Shown here: positions 1 to 8,068 of the stretch, piece after piece | Numbering within the stretch: position 1 is the first letter of the stretch | Layout: every line of letters begins with the position of its first letter | NCBI RefSeq assembly: GCF_002355275.1 | Contig: NZ_CP023449.1 | Span: forward strand, 1,156,001-1,220,000 | Reading direction: 5' to 3' | Length of the DNA: 64,000 nt | DNA from: Rhizorhabdus dicambivorans | GTDB lineage: Bacteria > Pseudomonadota > Alphaproteobacteria > Sphingomonadales > Sphingomonadaceae | Position numbers and translations under genes: made by a program | Notes under the pieces: model-generated | Database searches by the model: none | Seen by the model: only the letters and a program-made list of their open reading frames with translations | Told to the model about the DNA's origin: nothing

Positions 1-1
1 C

Positions 2-772
2 TACAACGCCTGGATGTACGACCAGTGGCGCTACAATTATGACGACCGCATCTACACCGCGCCGATCATCACGCTCGACGACCTCGATGAGGCCTGCAGG
101 CAGCTGCGCGGCGTGGTCGAAAAGGGCGCCAAGCTGATTCTGATGCCGATGGGCCCCTATAACGGCAAGGCGCCCGCGCATCCCGATCACGATCCCTTCT
201 GGGCGATCGCCAACGAGGCCGGCATCCGCGTCGTCTTCCACGTCTCCGAAGCGATCTACATGAAGCATCATATGGCGGTGTGGGGCGAGCCGGTGCAGCA
301 GTCGCGCATCAAGCAGACCGCCTTCGTCTGGATGCACGGCTATTCCGAGCGGCCGGTGATCGAGACGCTGTCGAGCTTCATCTTCTGGAACTTCTTCGCG
401 CGCTTCCCCAATGTGAAGCTGCTCTCCGCCGAAAACGGCGCCGAGTGGGTTCCGGCGATGCTGACCAAGATGGACAAGTGCCGCGGCATCGCCAAGAACG
501 GCTATTGGCCGGGTGGCCAGCTCAAGGACCGGCCGAGCCGTATCTTCGCCCAGCATGTCTCGGTCGTCGCCTATCCGGAGGACGATCTGAAGTCGATCGT
601 CGACCAGGTCGGCACGGCGGACTGGCTGCTGATGGGATCGGACTATCCCCACGCCGAAGGCGTCGAGGAACCTCGCATGTTCGCGGACGAAGCGTGCCGG
701 GGGCTATCGGACGGCGACGTCCACAAGATCATGTACGAGAACGGCATGCGCTTCATGGGCCTGCCCTATTGA
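2..772 (+). CDS. Amidohydrolase family 2 protein (5' end missing)
   Basis: This is the C-terminal part of an amidohydrolase-2 (PF04909) metal-dependent hydrolase or decarboxylase. The frame is open to the left edge, so the start and the N-terminal metal-binding HxH lie outside the window. About 256 residues are visible. The stretch 'LLSAENGAEWVP' followed near the end by 'GSDYPHAEG' is the family's C-terminal signature, where the Asp of GSDYPH is a metal or catalytic residue. Enzymes of this fold act on cyclic C-C or C-N bonds; sphingomonad catabolic clusters often carry several. The gene converges on an IclR regulator, and a strong hairpin sits between the two stops. Family assignment is firm; substrate unknown. 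Confidence 0.85.
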   Translation, partial: YNAWMYDQWRYNYDDRIYTAPIITLDDLDEACRQLRGVVEKGAKLILMPMGPYNGKAPAHPDHDPFWAIANEAGIRVVFHVSEAIYMKHHMAVWGEPVQQSRIKQTAFVWMHGYSERPVIETLSSFIFWNFFARFPNVKLLSAENGAEWVPAMLTKMDKCRGIAKNGYWPGGQLKDRPSRIFAQHVSVVAYPEDDLKSIVDQVGTADWLLMGSDYPHAEGVEEPRMFADEACRGLSDGDVHKIMYENGMRFMGLPY

Positions 773-777
773 ACGGG

Positions 778-806
778 CAGGGGGCTGGCGCGCGTCAGTC
801 CCCCTG
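778..806. terminator. Hairpin between convergent genes, likely bidirectional terminator
   Basis: CAGGGGG-CTG pairs with CAG-(T)-CCCCCTG: a ten-base-pair stem with one bulged T and an eight-base loop. It starts just after the amidohydrolase stop and covers the stop codon of the convergent IclR gene. No U-tract follows, so Rho-independent action is inferred from position and stem strength only. Confidence 0.5.
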
Positions 807-1604
807 GCCGATCTCCGGCACCGGGGTCACCGGTTGGCCGGAAGCCTCATGCCCCGCATCGATCAACATCTGCAGGAAGCTGTCATAATTGACCCGCATG
901 CGATCGAGCGGCGCGGCCAGCATCATCGCCCCGATCGCCTGATCGTCCGGGCCGAACACCGGCACCGATAGCGCGGCGGTGTCGCTCAGCATCTCGCCGA
1001 AGCTGGCGCAGTAGCCGATCCGCCGTATCTCCTCGAGGTGCGCCATGATCTCGGACTCTGTGGTGCGCGTGCTGTCGGTCAGCGCCCGCAGCTTGGCGCG
1101 CCGCAGATAGGCCGTGATGCGGGCCGGCTCGGCATAGGCCAGCAGCACCCGCCCGGCCGCGCTGGCGTAGAGCGGGGCGCGGATGCCGACATGCATCGCA
1201 TAACGCACCGGCTGGGTGCTGTTGATCGCCTCGGTATAGATGGCCTGGCCGATCTCCCAGTCGGCAATGGCGAAGCCCACCGACTCGTGCGTCGCCCGCG
1301 CCAGCATCTTCACCGGCTGCCGGACGATGTCGGGCGCCGACCAGGTCGACATGATGTGTCCCGCCAGGCGATAGGCGACTGGACCCAGCCGGTAGCGGCC
1401 CTCCTCCTGCATCAGGTAGCGCAGGTCGCACAGGCCGCGCAGCGTATCGAGGAAGGTGCTCTTGGGCACGGCCATCGCCGTGCTGATCTCGGCGAGGCTC
1501 AGTCCCTCGCGATGCTTCGACAGCAATAGCAGCAGATCGAGCACGCGCCCTATCGCCTTCGGTCCCTTGGGCGTGCGCCCCTTCTCCCCCGTCGATGATG
1601 TCAT
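795..1604 (-). CDS. IclR-family transcriptional regulator
   Basis: A 269-residue IclR regulator. The N-terminal winged helix ('GRVLDLLLLLSKHREGLSLAEISTAMAVPKSTFL') spans about residues 18-70, followed by the effector-binding GAF-like IclR domain. The ATG at 1604 ('MTSSTGEKG') is preferred over upstream ATGs at 1622 and 1682: the AGAGAG upstream gives reasonable spacing, and the longer N-terminus does not look like the family. It is divergent from a second IclR gene at 1743, and a palindrome of TTCGAA units lies in the 138-base gap. IclR proteins usually control an adjacent catabolic operon and themselves. The ligand is unknown. Confidence 0.88.
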   Translation of the reverse strand: MTSSTGEKGRTPKGPKAIGRVLDLLLLLSKHREGLSLAEISTAMAVPKSTFLDTLRGLCDLRYLMQEEGRYRLGPVAYRLAGHIMSTWSAPDIVRQPVKMLARATHESVGFAIADWEIGQAIYTEAINSTQPVRYAMHVGIRAPLYASAAGRVLLAYAEPARITAYLRRAKLRALTDSTRTTESEIMAHLEEIRRIGYCASFGEMLSDTAALSVPVFGPDDQAIGAMMLAAPLDRMRVNYDSFLQMLIDAGHEASGQPVTPVPEIGQGD

Positions 1605-1642
1605 TTTCCGCTCTCTTTGCATCCTCCATTTCGGACATAATC

Positions 1643-1668
1643 GTTCGAATATTCGAACACAATTCGAA
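1643..1668. promoter_or_regulatory. Palindromic operator with three TTCGAA units
   Basis: A perfect 16-base palindrome, GTTCGAATATTCGAAC, occupies 1643-1658. A third TTCGAA follows at 1663-1668. The site lies between two divergent IclR genes in an A/T-rich patch that stands out from the GC-rich surroundings. IclR proteins bind such palindromes as dimers or tetramers, so this is probably the operator for one or both. Not proven. Confidence 0.65.
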
Positions 1669-1742
1669 AAAACTTTACGCATCGTATTTGTGATGCTACC
1701 CCGGAGGCAGGATCAGCGAGTCTCAGGAGAGGGAGAGCATCG

Positions 1743-2582
1743 ATGGCCAACAGCGACCCGAGAACGATCAAGTCGGCGCACCGCGTCCTCGAAATTCTCG
1801 AATATTTTGATCAGGACAGGCGCTACGCGACGGTGATGGACATGTCGCGCAAGCTGTCCTACCCGCAGTCGAGCACGTCGGAACTGCTGCGCTGCCTGAC
1901 GCGGCTCGGCTATCTCCACTATAACCGCTTCCGCCGCACCTATAGCCCGACCGCGCGTGTCGCCCTGCTCGGCGCCTGGGTGAAGCCGGCGCTGTTCCGT
2001 GGCGGGCCGGTGTTGTCGGCGATCGACCGCGTGGCCGACCTGATCGGCGAGACGGTGATCCTGTCGACGGCTTCCAACTATGTCGTCCAGCATCTCCACG
2101 TCATGCATGGCCCGGGCGAGGATGCGGTCGACGCGCATGTCGGCGATACGCTGCCGCTGCTGCACAGCCCGCAGGGCAAGCTGCTGCTCTCGAGCTACCA
2201 GAACGATCATGTGCGGTCGGCGGTGCATCGGCTCAACGCTGAGGAAAGCGATCCCGAGCGTCATGTCCGCCTTGCCGATGTGATGGAGGAACTGGCCAGG
2301 CTGCGTGAGCAAGGCTGGCTCATCACCGACGAGGCCGACGGCACGGGCTGCATCGCGGTGCTGCTGCCGGCGCGGCGCGGCATGGACCGGCTGGTGATCA
2401 GCGTGCTGGCCTCGCGTGAGGTGATCGCCCGGCGCTCGGGCGAGATCATCGCCGCGCTGCTCGACCATCGCGAGGAGATCGACGCGGCCGATCGTTCGGA
2501 CGTCAAGGAGATGGCGGACAACAGCTTCGTCCGCATGAACGACAATGTGAAGATCATCAGCTATCGGCGCCACTTCGCCTGA
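1743..2582 (+). CDS. IclR-family transcriptional regulator
   Basis: A 279-residue IclR-type regulator: N-terminal helix-turn-helix ('SAHRVLEILEYFDQDRRYATVMDMSRKLSYPQSSTSELLRCL') and a C-terminal effector domain. An AGGAGAGGGAGAG ribosome site precedes the ATG by the right distance. It is the first gene of a plus-strand run with an MDR reductase 16 bases downstream and two acyl-CoA dehydrogenases after that, so it probably controls this run through the operator at 1643-1668. It is only distantly similar to the divergent IclR protein, so the pair is not a simple tandem duplication. The inducer is unknown. Confidence 0.88.
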   Translation: MANSDPRTIKSAHRVLEILEYFDQDRRYATVMDMSRKLSYPQSSTSELLRCLTRLGYLHYNRFRRTYSPTARVALLGAWVKPALFRGGPVLSAIDRVADLIGETVILSTASNYVVQHLHVMHGPGEDAVDAHVGDTLPLLHSPQGKLLLSSYQNDHVRSAVHRLNAEESDPERHVRLADVMEELARLREQGWLITDEADGTGCIAVLLPARRGMDRLVISVLASREVIARRSGEIIAALLDHREEIDAADRSDVKEMADNSFVRMNDNVKIISYRRHFA

Positions 2583-2598
2583 CGCCATCGACCACGGA

Positions 2599-3573
2599 AT
2601 GAGCCCGCCGGCCAATATCGCCATATTGGCCGGCACGGCGGGCGAGGTCCGGCCGATGCCCGTGCCGATGCCCGGCCCGCCCGAGCCCGGTGGCCTGCTT
2701 GTCCGGATGCTGTTCGCGCCGGTCAATCCGGCCGACCTCCTCGCCATTGACGGGCGCTACGCCCTGACGCTCGATCCCGGGGCACCGATCGGGGCCGAAG
2801 GGATCGGCATGGTTGAGCAGGCGGGCGAGGGGGTTCTGGATCTCCGTCCCGGCGATCTCGTCCTCCCGCTCGATCGCGGCAACTGGACGAGCTGGCGTCG
2901 GCTCGACCGGGCAAGGGTGATGCCGGTGCCGCCGGGAGTCGCACCCGAACAGGCGGCGATGCTGCGGATCAATCCGGCGACGGCCTGGCTGCTGCTCGAC
3001 ATGAGCGGCGCAGGCCCGGGTGATTGCATCGTCCAGAACGCCGCCCATTCGGCCGTCGCCCATTGGGTTCGCAGCTTCGCGGCAATGCGTGACATAACAG
3101 TGATCGACGTGGGACGTCGGGGCTCAGCACCGTCCGAGATCGCTGCATTTCCAGACGACGGCGATCTCGCGGGGGCGGTCCGCGCGGCGGCGGCCAGCCA
3201 GCCTATCCGCGCCGCGCTCGATTGCGTCGCCGGGTCCGCAAGCGGTCGCCTTGCCGCCTGCCTTGAAGAGGACGGCGTTCTCCTTGTCTTCGGCCATCTG
3301 TCGGGCGAGCCGGCAAGCATTCCCTCGACGCTGCTCACCGGGCGCGGCCTGACCGTCAGGGGCTTCACCTTGCGCCGCGTCGAGGCGCGGATGACCCCTA
3401 CCACCCGCGAAGCGATGGCCGCGGCGATCGCCGCAGCTGTAGCCGGGGGTGCGGCGGACCTGCCGATCCAGGCGGTGCTCCCGCTTGCCGAAGCCGATCG
3501 CGCCATCGCGCTGGCCCGCACGCCGGGACGTGGACGGGTGCTGCTCGACCTTCAGGCAATATCGGGCATGTGA
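2599..3573 (+). CDS. MDR-family reductase, trans-2-enoyl-CoA reductase-like
   Basis: A 324-residue zinc-free medium-chain dehydrogenase/reductase. The N-terminal GroES-like part has 'VNPADLLAIDGRYAL', which aligns with the catalytic-Tyr region of mitochondrial-type enoyl thioester reductases (MECR/Etr); here the Tyr is about residue 54. 'NPATAWLLL' and 'VQNAAHSAVAHWV' are also typical of that subfamily and form the NADPH-binding entry. The predicted reaction is NADPH-dependent reduction of an enoyl-CoA or related enone. It starts 16 bases after the IclR stop and precedes two acyl-CoA dehydrogenases. A general quinone oxidoreductase remains possible. Confidence 0.75.
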   Translation: MSPPANIAILAGTAGEVRPMPVPMPGPPEPGGLLVRMLFAPVNPADLLAIDGRYALTLDPGAPIGAEGIGMVEQAGEGVLDLRPGDLVLPLDRGNWTSWRRLDRARVMPVPPGVAPEQAAMLRINPATAWLLLDMSGAGPGDCIVQNAAHSAVAHWVRSFAAMRDITVIDVGRRGSAPSEIAAFPDDGDLAGAVRAAAASQPIRAALDCVAGSASGRLAACLEEDGVLLVFGHLSGEPASIPSTLLTGRGLTVRGFTLRRVEARMTPTTREAMAAAIAAAVAGGAADLPIQAVLPLAEADRAIALARTPGRGRVLLDLQAISGM

Positions 3574-3648
3574 AGGCTGCCCGCCGCCGCGTTGACACCC
3601 GCCCCCAAAGACTGGTGGGGATGATCGCCGACCAACGGGAATATTACG

Positions 3649-4833
3649 ATGAACCTGGATTTCACGCCCGAGGAGATCGCCTTCCGCGACGAGGTGCGCG
3701 CCTTCTTCCGGGAGGCGCTGCCCGACGATCTGCGCCGCAAGATGATCGACCGCGAGCATCTGGAAAAGGACGATACTGTCCGCTGGCAGCGCATCCTCAA
3801 CGCGCGCGGCTGGGCGGTGACGCACTGGCCCGTCCAATATGGCGGCCAGGCCTGGACGCCGGCGCAGCGCTACATCTTCCAGGAGGAGATGGCGCTCGCC
3901 CATGCGCCCGAGGGATCGCCGTTCAACGTCAACATGATCGGCCCGGTACTGTGCCGCTTCGGCACCGACGAGCAGAAGGCGCGTTTCCTGGCCGCCACCG
4001 CCAATCTCGATATCTGGTGGTGCCAGGGCTTCTCCGAGCCCGGTGCCGGATCGGACCTCGCCAGCCTCAAGACCAGCGCTGTCCGGGACGGCGACCATTA
4101 TGTGCTCAACGGCCAGAAGATCTGGACCACCCAGGCGCAGCATGCCGACTGGATGTTTGGCCTGTTCCGCACCGACAATAGCGGCCGTAAGCAGCAGGGC
4201 ATCAGCTTCCTGCTGCTCGACATGGGGACGCCCGGCATCACCGTGCGGCCGATCGAGACGATCGACGGCGGTCATGACGCGAACGAGGTGTTCTTCGACG
4301 ATGTCCGCGTGCCGGTCGCCAATCTCGTTGGCGAGGAAGGCAAGGGCTGGGACGTCGCCAAGCACCTGCTCGGCAGCGAGCGCAGCGGCATCGCCCGCAT
4401 CGGCCTGTCCAAGGAGCGGCTGTCGCAGCTTCGCAGTCTTGAGCGCCGGCTCGCCGATGACGGAACGCTGACCACGGCCGAGCAGCAGCGCCTCGCCTTC
4501 AAGCTGGCCGAGGTCGAGGTTGAGCTGCGCGCGCTGGAACTGACACAGTTGCGCGTCGTCTCGGCCGATGCCCATGGTGGCGGCGCCAATGCGGCGGCCT
4601 CGATCCTGAAGGTGAAGGGCACCGAGATGCAGCAGCGCATGACCGAGCTGGTGCTGGAGCTGGCCGGGCCGGCCGGACTCGCCACCGCCGCGCATGGTGC
4701 GCCCGGCGATCCCGACCAGGGCTGGATCGCGGCGGCGGCGCCCTTCTACTTCACGATGCGCAAGGTCTCGATCTTCGGCGGATCGAACGAGATTCAGAAG
4801 AATATCATCGCCAAGACGATGCTGGGGCTGTGA
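3649..4833 (+). CDS. Acyl-CoA dehydrogenase (first of a pair)
   Basis: A 394-residue flavin acyl-CoA dehydrogenase with all three ACAD domains: helical N-terminus, the middle beta domain with 'FSEPGAGSDLASLKT' and 'LNGQKIWTTQA', and the C-terminal FAD domain ending in 'IFGGSNEIQKNIIAKTMLGL'. It would introduce a 2,3 double bond into an acyl-CoA, passing electrons to electron-transfer flavoprotein. Only six bases separate it from a second, shorter ACAD gene. Adjacent unequal ACADs are known from steroid catabolism, where they form heteromeric complexes; that arrangement is inferred here. The usual C-terminal catalytic Glu position reads Gly, as in FadE-type members that use another Glu. Confidence 0.92.
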   Translation: MNLDFTPEEIAFRDEVRAFFREALPDDLRRKMIDREHLEKDDTVRWQRILNARGWAVTHWPVQYGGQAWTPAQRYIFQEEMALAHAPEGSPFNVNMIGPVLCRFGTDEQKARFLAATANLDIWWCQGFSEPGAGSDLASLKTSAVRDGDHYVLNGQKIWTTQAQHADWMFGLFRTDNSGRKQQGISFLLLDMGTPGITVRPIETIDGGHDANEVFFDDVRVPVANLVGEEGKGWDVAKHLLGSERSGIARIGLSKERLSQLRSLERRLADDGTLTTAEQQRLAFKLAEVEVELRALELTQLRVVSADAHGGGANAAASILKVKGTEMQQRMTELVLELAGPAGLATAAHGAPGDPDQGWIAAAAPFYFTMRKVSIFGGSNEIQKNIIAKTMLGL

Positions 4834-4839
4834 CCAGAA

Positions 4840-5970
4840 ATGGATTTTGAACTCACCGACGAGCAGAAGATGCTCAGCGAGACGGTCACCCGCTATATCG
4901 CGGAGACTTATGAATTCTCCAAACGCGAGCACGCGTTGCGCGGCGATGAAGGCTGGAGCCGCGAGGCCTATGCCGGGCTCGCGGAGATGGGCCTGCTCGG
5001 CCTGCCCTTCGCCGAGGAGGATGGCGGCTTCGGCGGCGGCGGCGTCGAGATGATGCTGATCATGGAGGCGATCGGTCGCGGCCTGATGGTCGAGCCCTAT
5101 TTCGCGACGGTGGTACTGGCGGGCGGCGTGCTCCGCCATGGCGCCTCGGCGGCGCAGCGCGCCGGGATCGTGCCGGGTCTGGTCGCGGGCGAGCATATTC
5201 TTGCGCTCGCCCATGACGAGGCGGGCATCGCGCGTCACACCCTGGCGGTCCGCACGACGGCGCGTGAGACAGGCGGCGGCTGGACGCTCGATGGCGCCAA
5301 GATCGCGGTGATCCACGGCCAGAGCGCCGACACGCTGATCGTCAGCGCAACGACCGGGCAGGGGCTCGGCCTGTTCCTCGTCGATGCCCGCGCCGAGGGT
5401 GTCTCGATCGAGGGCGCGCGGGGCTATGACGGAGTGCCGGTGGCCTCGGTCCGCCTGTCGGGCATGACGGTCGGCGCCGACGCGCTGATCGGCACGGCGG
5501 GCGATGGCGAAGCGATCCTCGACAAGGTGTTCGACGAAGCGCGCGCCGCGCTTGCCGCCGAGGCGGTCGGCGCAATGGCCGAGACCTTCGACATCACGGT
5601 TGACTATCTCAAGACGCGCCAGCAGTTCGGTGTTGCGATCGGCAGCTTCCAGGCGCTCCAGCACCGCGCTGTTGACATGCTGATGCAGCTCGAACTGTCG
5701 CGCAGCATGGCGGTGCTCGCCGCCTTGTCGCTCGGTGGCGAGGTGGACCAGCGCCGCCGCAACATCGCGGCCGCCAAGGCGCAGATCGGCAAGTCCGGCC
5801 GGATCGTCGGGCAGGAGGCGGTGCAGATGCACGGCGCAATCGGTATCACCGCCGAATATAAGGTGGGTCACGCCTTCAAGCGGCTGACCGCGATCGACGC
5901 TTTGCTCGGCGACCGCGACCATCATCTGGCGCGGCTGGCGGCGATGGGCGGGGTCTACGCAGCGGCCTGA
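4840..5970 (+). CDS. Acyl-CoA dehydrogenase (second of a pair)
   Basis: A 376-residue acyl-CoA dehydrogenase. The N-terminal domain is clear ('MDFELTDEQKMLSETVTRYI'), but the middle domain lacks the usual 'EP.AGSD' string and reads 'LALAHDEAGIARHTL'. The C-terminal domain keeps the FAD-binding 'TRQQFGVAIGSFQALQHR' and 'QMHGAIGITAEY'. It follows its partner by six bases and closes the plus-strand run. The divergent middle domain suggests a non-identical subunit of a heteromeric ACAD, as in the FadE26/27 and FadE28/29 pairs of steroid degraders. The pairing is an inference. Confidence 0.9.
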   Translation: MDFELTDEQKMLSETVTRYIAETYEFSKREHALRGDEGWSREAYAGLAEMGLLGLPFAEEDGGFGGGGVEMMLIMEAIGRGLMVEPYFATVVLAGGVLRHGASAAQRAGIVPGLVAGEHILALAHDEAGIARHTLAVRTTARETGGGWTLDGAKIAVIHGQSADTLIVSATTGQGLGLFLVDARAEGVSIEGARGYDGVPVASVRLSGMTVGADALIGTAGDGEAILDKVFDEARAALAAEAVGAMAETFDITVDYLKTRQQFGVAIGSFQALQHRAVDMLMQLELSRSMAVLAALSLGGEVDQRRRNIAAAKAQIGKSGRIVGQEAVQMHGAIGITAEYKVGHAFKRLTAIDALLGDRDHHLARLAAMGGVYAAA

Positions 5971-5972
5971 CC

Positions 5973-5998
5973 GTCGCCCCGGCGTTCGCCGGGACGAC
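5973..5998. terminator. Hairpin between convergent genes (possible dispersed repeat)
   Basis: CCCGGCG-TT-CGCCGGG forms a seven-base-pair stem, extended after one mismatch by GTCG/CGAC. It fills the 36-base gap between the acyl-CoA dehydrogenase stop and the stop of a convergent PhyH gene, and probably acts as a bidirectional terminator. Similar 'CCCCGGCGAACGCCGGG' elements are frequent in sphingomonad genomes to my knowledge, so it may belong to a dispersed family. Confidence 0.55.
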
Positions 5999-6006
5999 GC
6001 TTTGTC

Positions 6007-6993
6007 TCAGCCTTCCGATGCCTTGCGCAGCATCACTGCACGGTCGCCGTCGCGGACCACCACCAGCCGCATTCCTGGCCTGGTATAGTCGGCGAAGCCT
6101 TCGAAGGGCTCACGCTTGCCGGGGTGCAGCACCCGGATGAAGGTGCCCTCGTCCACCTTCAGCGTGATCGTGCCGCGCGCGCCGGCATCGACGGTAATCG
6201 AGTCGGGCGTCACAGCCGTCACGGTGGCGGCGATCGCGCTGGGGTTGGAGGCCGACTGGACCCGCGAGTCGAACGAGATGCGCAGCCGGTCCGAATGGTT
6301 GGGCATGCCGCAATGCGGGGTGTAGGGGTTCACGATCAGAACGTCGCCAGGCATGTAATCGGTGGTCGCCCAGGCGTCGTCGGGGATCGCGTCGCGTGGG
6401 ATCGGATAGGGCGCGGGCTTGGCGGTGTTGTGGAAGAAGCCGCGCTTGTTCTGGCCCACCGCCAGCGCCAGCCCGCCCATCTCGCGGGTGCAGGGCGTCA
6501 GCGTGATCCAGACCGGTTTATAGTCCTGGATGCCGGGGCTGTAGAAGCCGTCCTGATGGACGACGGTGGTCGGGCCGTTCGGCGGATAGGTGCGATACTG
6601 GACGATCGGCACCGCGCAGGCCGGTTCGCCCAGCACCTTCTCCATCACCGCCAGGTTGGCGGGATGCTCGATCAGCTTCGCGGCGATGCCCGAATAAAGA
6701 TCGCTTTCCTCCATGCCGCCATCGAAGGCGCCGCCGATATATTTCCCTTCCGGGTCGTCGGCGCGGGCCAGGCCAAGCTTCTCGGCAACCTTGAGCATCG
6801 CATCGCGCGCTTCTGCCACGGCGGCCGGATCGAACACGCCGCGCAGCAGGATATAGCCATTGTCCTGATAGAAGCGCTCGAGCGCGTCATGGTCTTCGAG
6901 CAGATGGTTGCAGCTTTCGAGCTCGCGATCGGGCCGGACATCGGTGACCTTGATATCCTCGGCATCGGGCCGGCTGAGCGTTGCGACAGACAT
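6007..6993 (-). CDS. Phytanoyl-CoA dioxygenase-family (PhyH) oxygenase
   Basis: A 328-residue non-haem Fe(II)/2-oxoglutarate oxygenase of the PhyH family. The iron triad is visible: His146 and Asp148 in 'VVHQDGF', and His227 in 'NPYTPHCGMPNHSDRLRISFDSR', with an Arg shortly after that would bind 2-oxoglutarate. PhyH enzymes alpha-hydroxylate acyl-CoAs or hydroxylate small hydrophobic acids. The gene is the last of a minus-strand series with 3-hydroxyacyl-CoA dehydrogenase and crotonase genes, separated from them by 110 bases. A residue string beyond the catalytic core (about 250-320) forms an unusual extra beta-rich tail. Substrate unknown. Confidence 0.88.
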   Translation of the reverse strand: MSVATLSRPDAEDIKVTDVRPDRELESCNHLLEDHDALERFYQDNGYILLRGVFDPAAVAEARDAMLKVAEKLGLARADDPEGKYIGGAFDGGMEESDLYSGIAAKLIEHPANLAVMEKVLGEPACAVPIVQYRTYPPNGPTTVVHQDGFYSPGIQDYKPVWITLTPCTREMGGLALAVGQNKRGFFHNTAKPAPYPIPRDAIPDDAWATTDYMPGDVLIVNPYTPHCGMPNHSDRLRISFDSRVQSASNPSAIAATVTAVTPDSITVDAGARGTITLKVDEGTFIRVLHPGKREPFEGFADYTRPGMRLVVVRDGDRAVMLRKASEG

Positions 6994-7103
6994 GGAACCT
7001 CTCCGTTCTACGGGACTCGACGCCTCGGGACGTCACTGCACAGAAGACGCTTTCGCGGCGCTAAAGTGAGGGATGTTTTTGAACAATAGCCGGATGAAAC
7101 CGA

Positions 7104-8063
7104 TCAAGACCCCTCCTGCGCGAACAGGGCGAGCATTTCCATCAGCAGCATGTCCTGCCGCCGCGCGATCTCCTCGACGCTCTGCCCCGCAGCGGCCTCT
7201 TCGATCTGGTGGACCAGCTTGGCCTGCAGCGTGGGATCGGCCAGCGGCGGGTCGGCCATCGTCTCCCAGCGCTGTACGATGCCGGGCGCGAATTTGGGCA
7301 GGAAATCGGCGAAGCCGCCGGCACCGCCCGATGTGTGGAAGGTGGTGAACTGGCCCTGGATCGCCCATTTGAGCGCGGGGCCGAAGCGGATCGCCTTGTC
7401 GATGTCGCCGACGGTCGCATAGTCTTCGGCCACCAGCCGGACGGCCTCCCGAAACATCGCACTGGTCAGCCGATTGGCGATATGGCCGAATATCTCGCGG
7501 TTGAGGCGGACCGGCTCCTTGCCCAGCGCGACATAGAAGGCCTGCGCGGTATCGATCGCCGCCGCGTCGGTCGCCTCGCCGCCTCCCACCTCGACCAGCG
7601 GGATCAGATGGACCGGGTTGAACGGATGGCCGAGGACGAAGCGGCCCGCGGTGGCGAGGCCGGCCTGCAATTCGCTGATCGGCAGGCTGGAGGTGCTGCT
7701 GCCGACCAGAATGTCGGCGGGCACCAGCCGGTCGAGTTCCTCGAACAGCGCCCGCTTGATCGGGATGCGTTCGGGCGTACTTTCCTGGACGAAGTCGGCA
7801 CCCTCCACCGCATCGTCGAGCCGGTCGTGGAAGGAGAGCCGGCCGGACCAGTCGTCATCGGCGCGGGCGAGCCCCAGCGCCGCCATTTGCGGCCAGGCGC
7901 GGGCGACATGGTCTCGCGTCTTCGGCCCGGCATCGGGTGCGGGATCGTACAGCCGCACCGCGCGGCCGCCGCCGAGGAAGGCGGCAACCCAGCCGCCGCC
8001 GATCACGCCGGAGCCGATCGCGGCGACCGTCTGGATGTCGTCCTTGCCCCGATAGGCGGCCAT
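7104..8063 (-). CDS. 3-hydroxyacyl-CoA / L-carnitine dehydrogenase-like enzyme
   Basis: A 319-residue NAD-dependent 3-hydroxyacyl-CoA dehydrogenase of the short (L-carnitine dehydrogenase or lambda-crystallin) type. The Rossmann motif 'AAIGSGVIGGGW' lies near the N-terminus, and 'FVQESTPERIPIK', 'SSTSSLPIS' and 'GHPFNPVHLIPLVEV' are typical; the His of GHPFNP is the catalytic base. ATG at 8063 is chosen; an in-frame TTG at 8072 would overlap the upstream stop. It lies six bases after a crotonase-fold gene in the same run. It could oxidise a 3-hydroxyacyl-CoA made there or a free hydroxy compound such as carnitine. Confidence 0.85.
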   Translation of the reverse strand: MAAYRGKDDIQTVAAIGSGVIGGGWVAAFLGGGRAVRLYDPAPDAGPKTRDHVARAWPQMAALGLARADDDWSGRLSFHDRLDDAVEGADFVQESTPERIPIKRALFEELDRLVPADILVGSSTSSLPISELQAGLATAGRFVLGHPFNPVHLIPLVEVGGGEATDAAAIDTAQAFYVALGKEPVRLNREIFGHIANRLTSAMFREAVRLVAEDYATVGDIDKAIRFGPALKWAIQGQFTTFHTSGGAGGFADFLPKFAPGIVQRWETMADPPLADPTLQAKLVHQIEEAAAGQSVEEIARRQDMLLMEMLALFAQEGS

Positions 8064-8068
8064 GTCGA

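Noticed and set aside
3124-5925. Minus-strand ORF of more than 900 codons opposite the acyl-CoA dehydrogenase pair
   Set aside because: It is antisense to two clear ACAD genes and its translation is Arg/His/Gln-rich with no known domain; such mirror frames are normal in GC-rich DNA.
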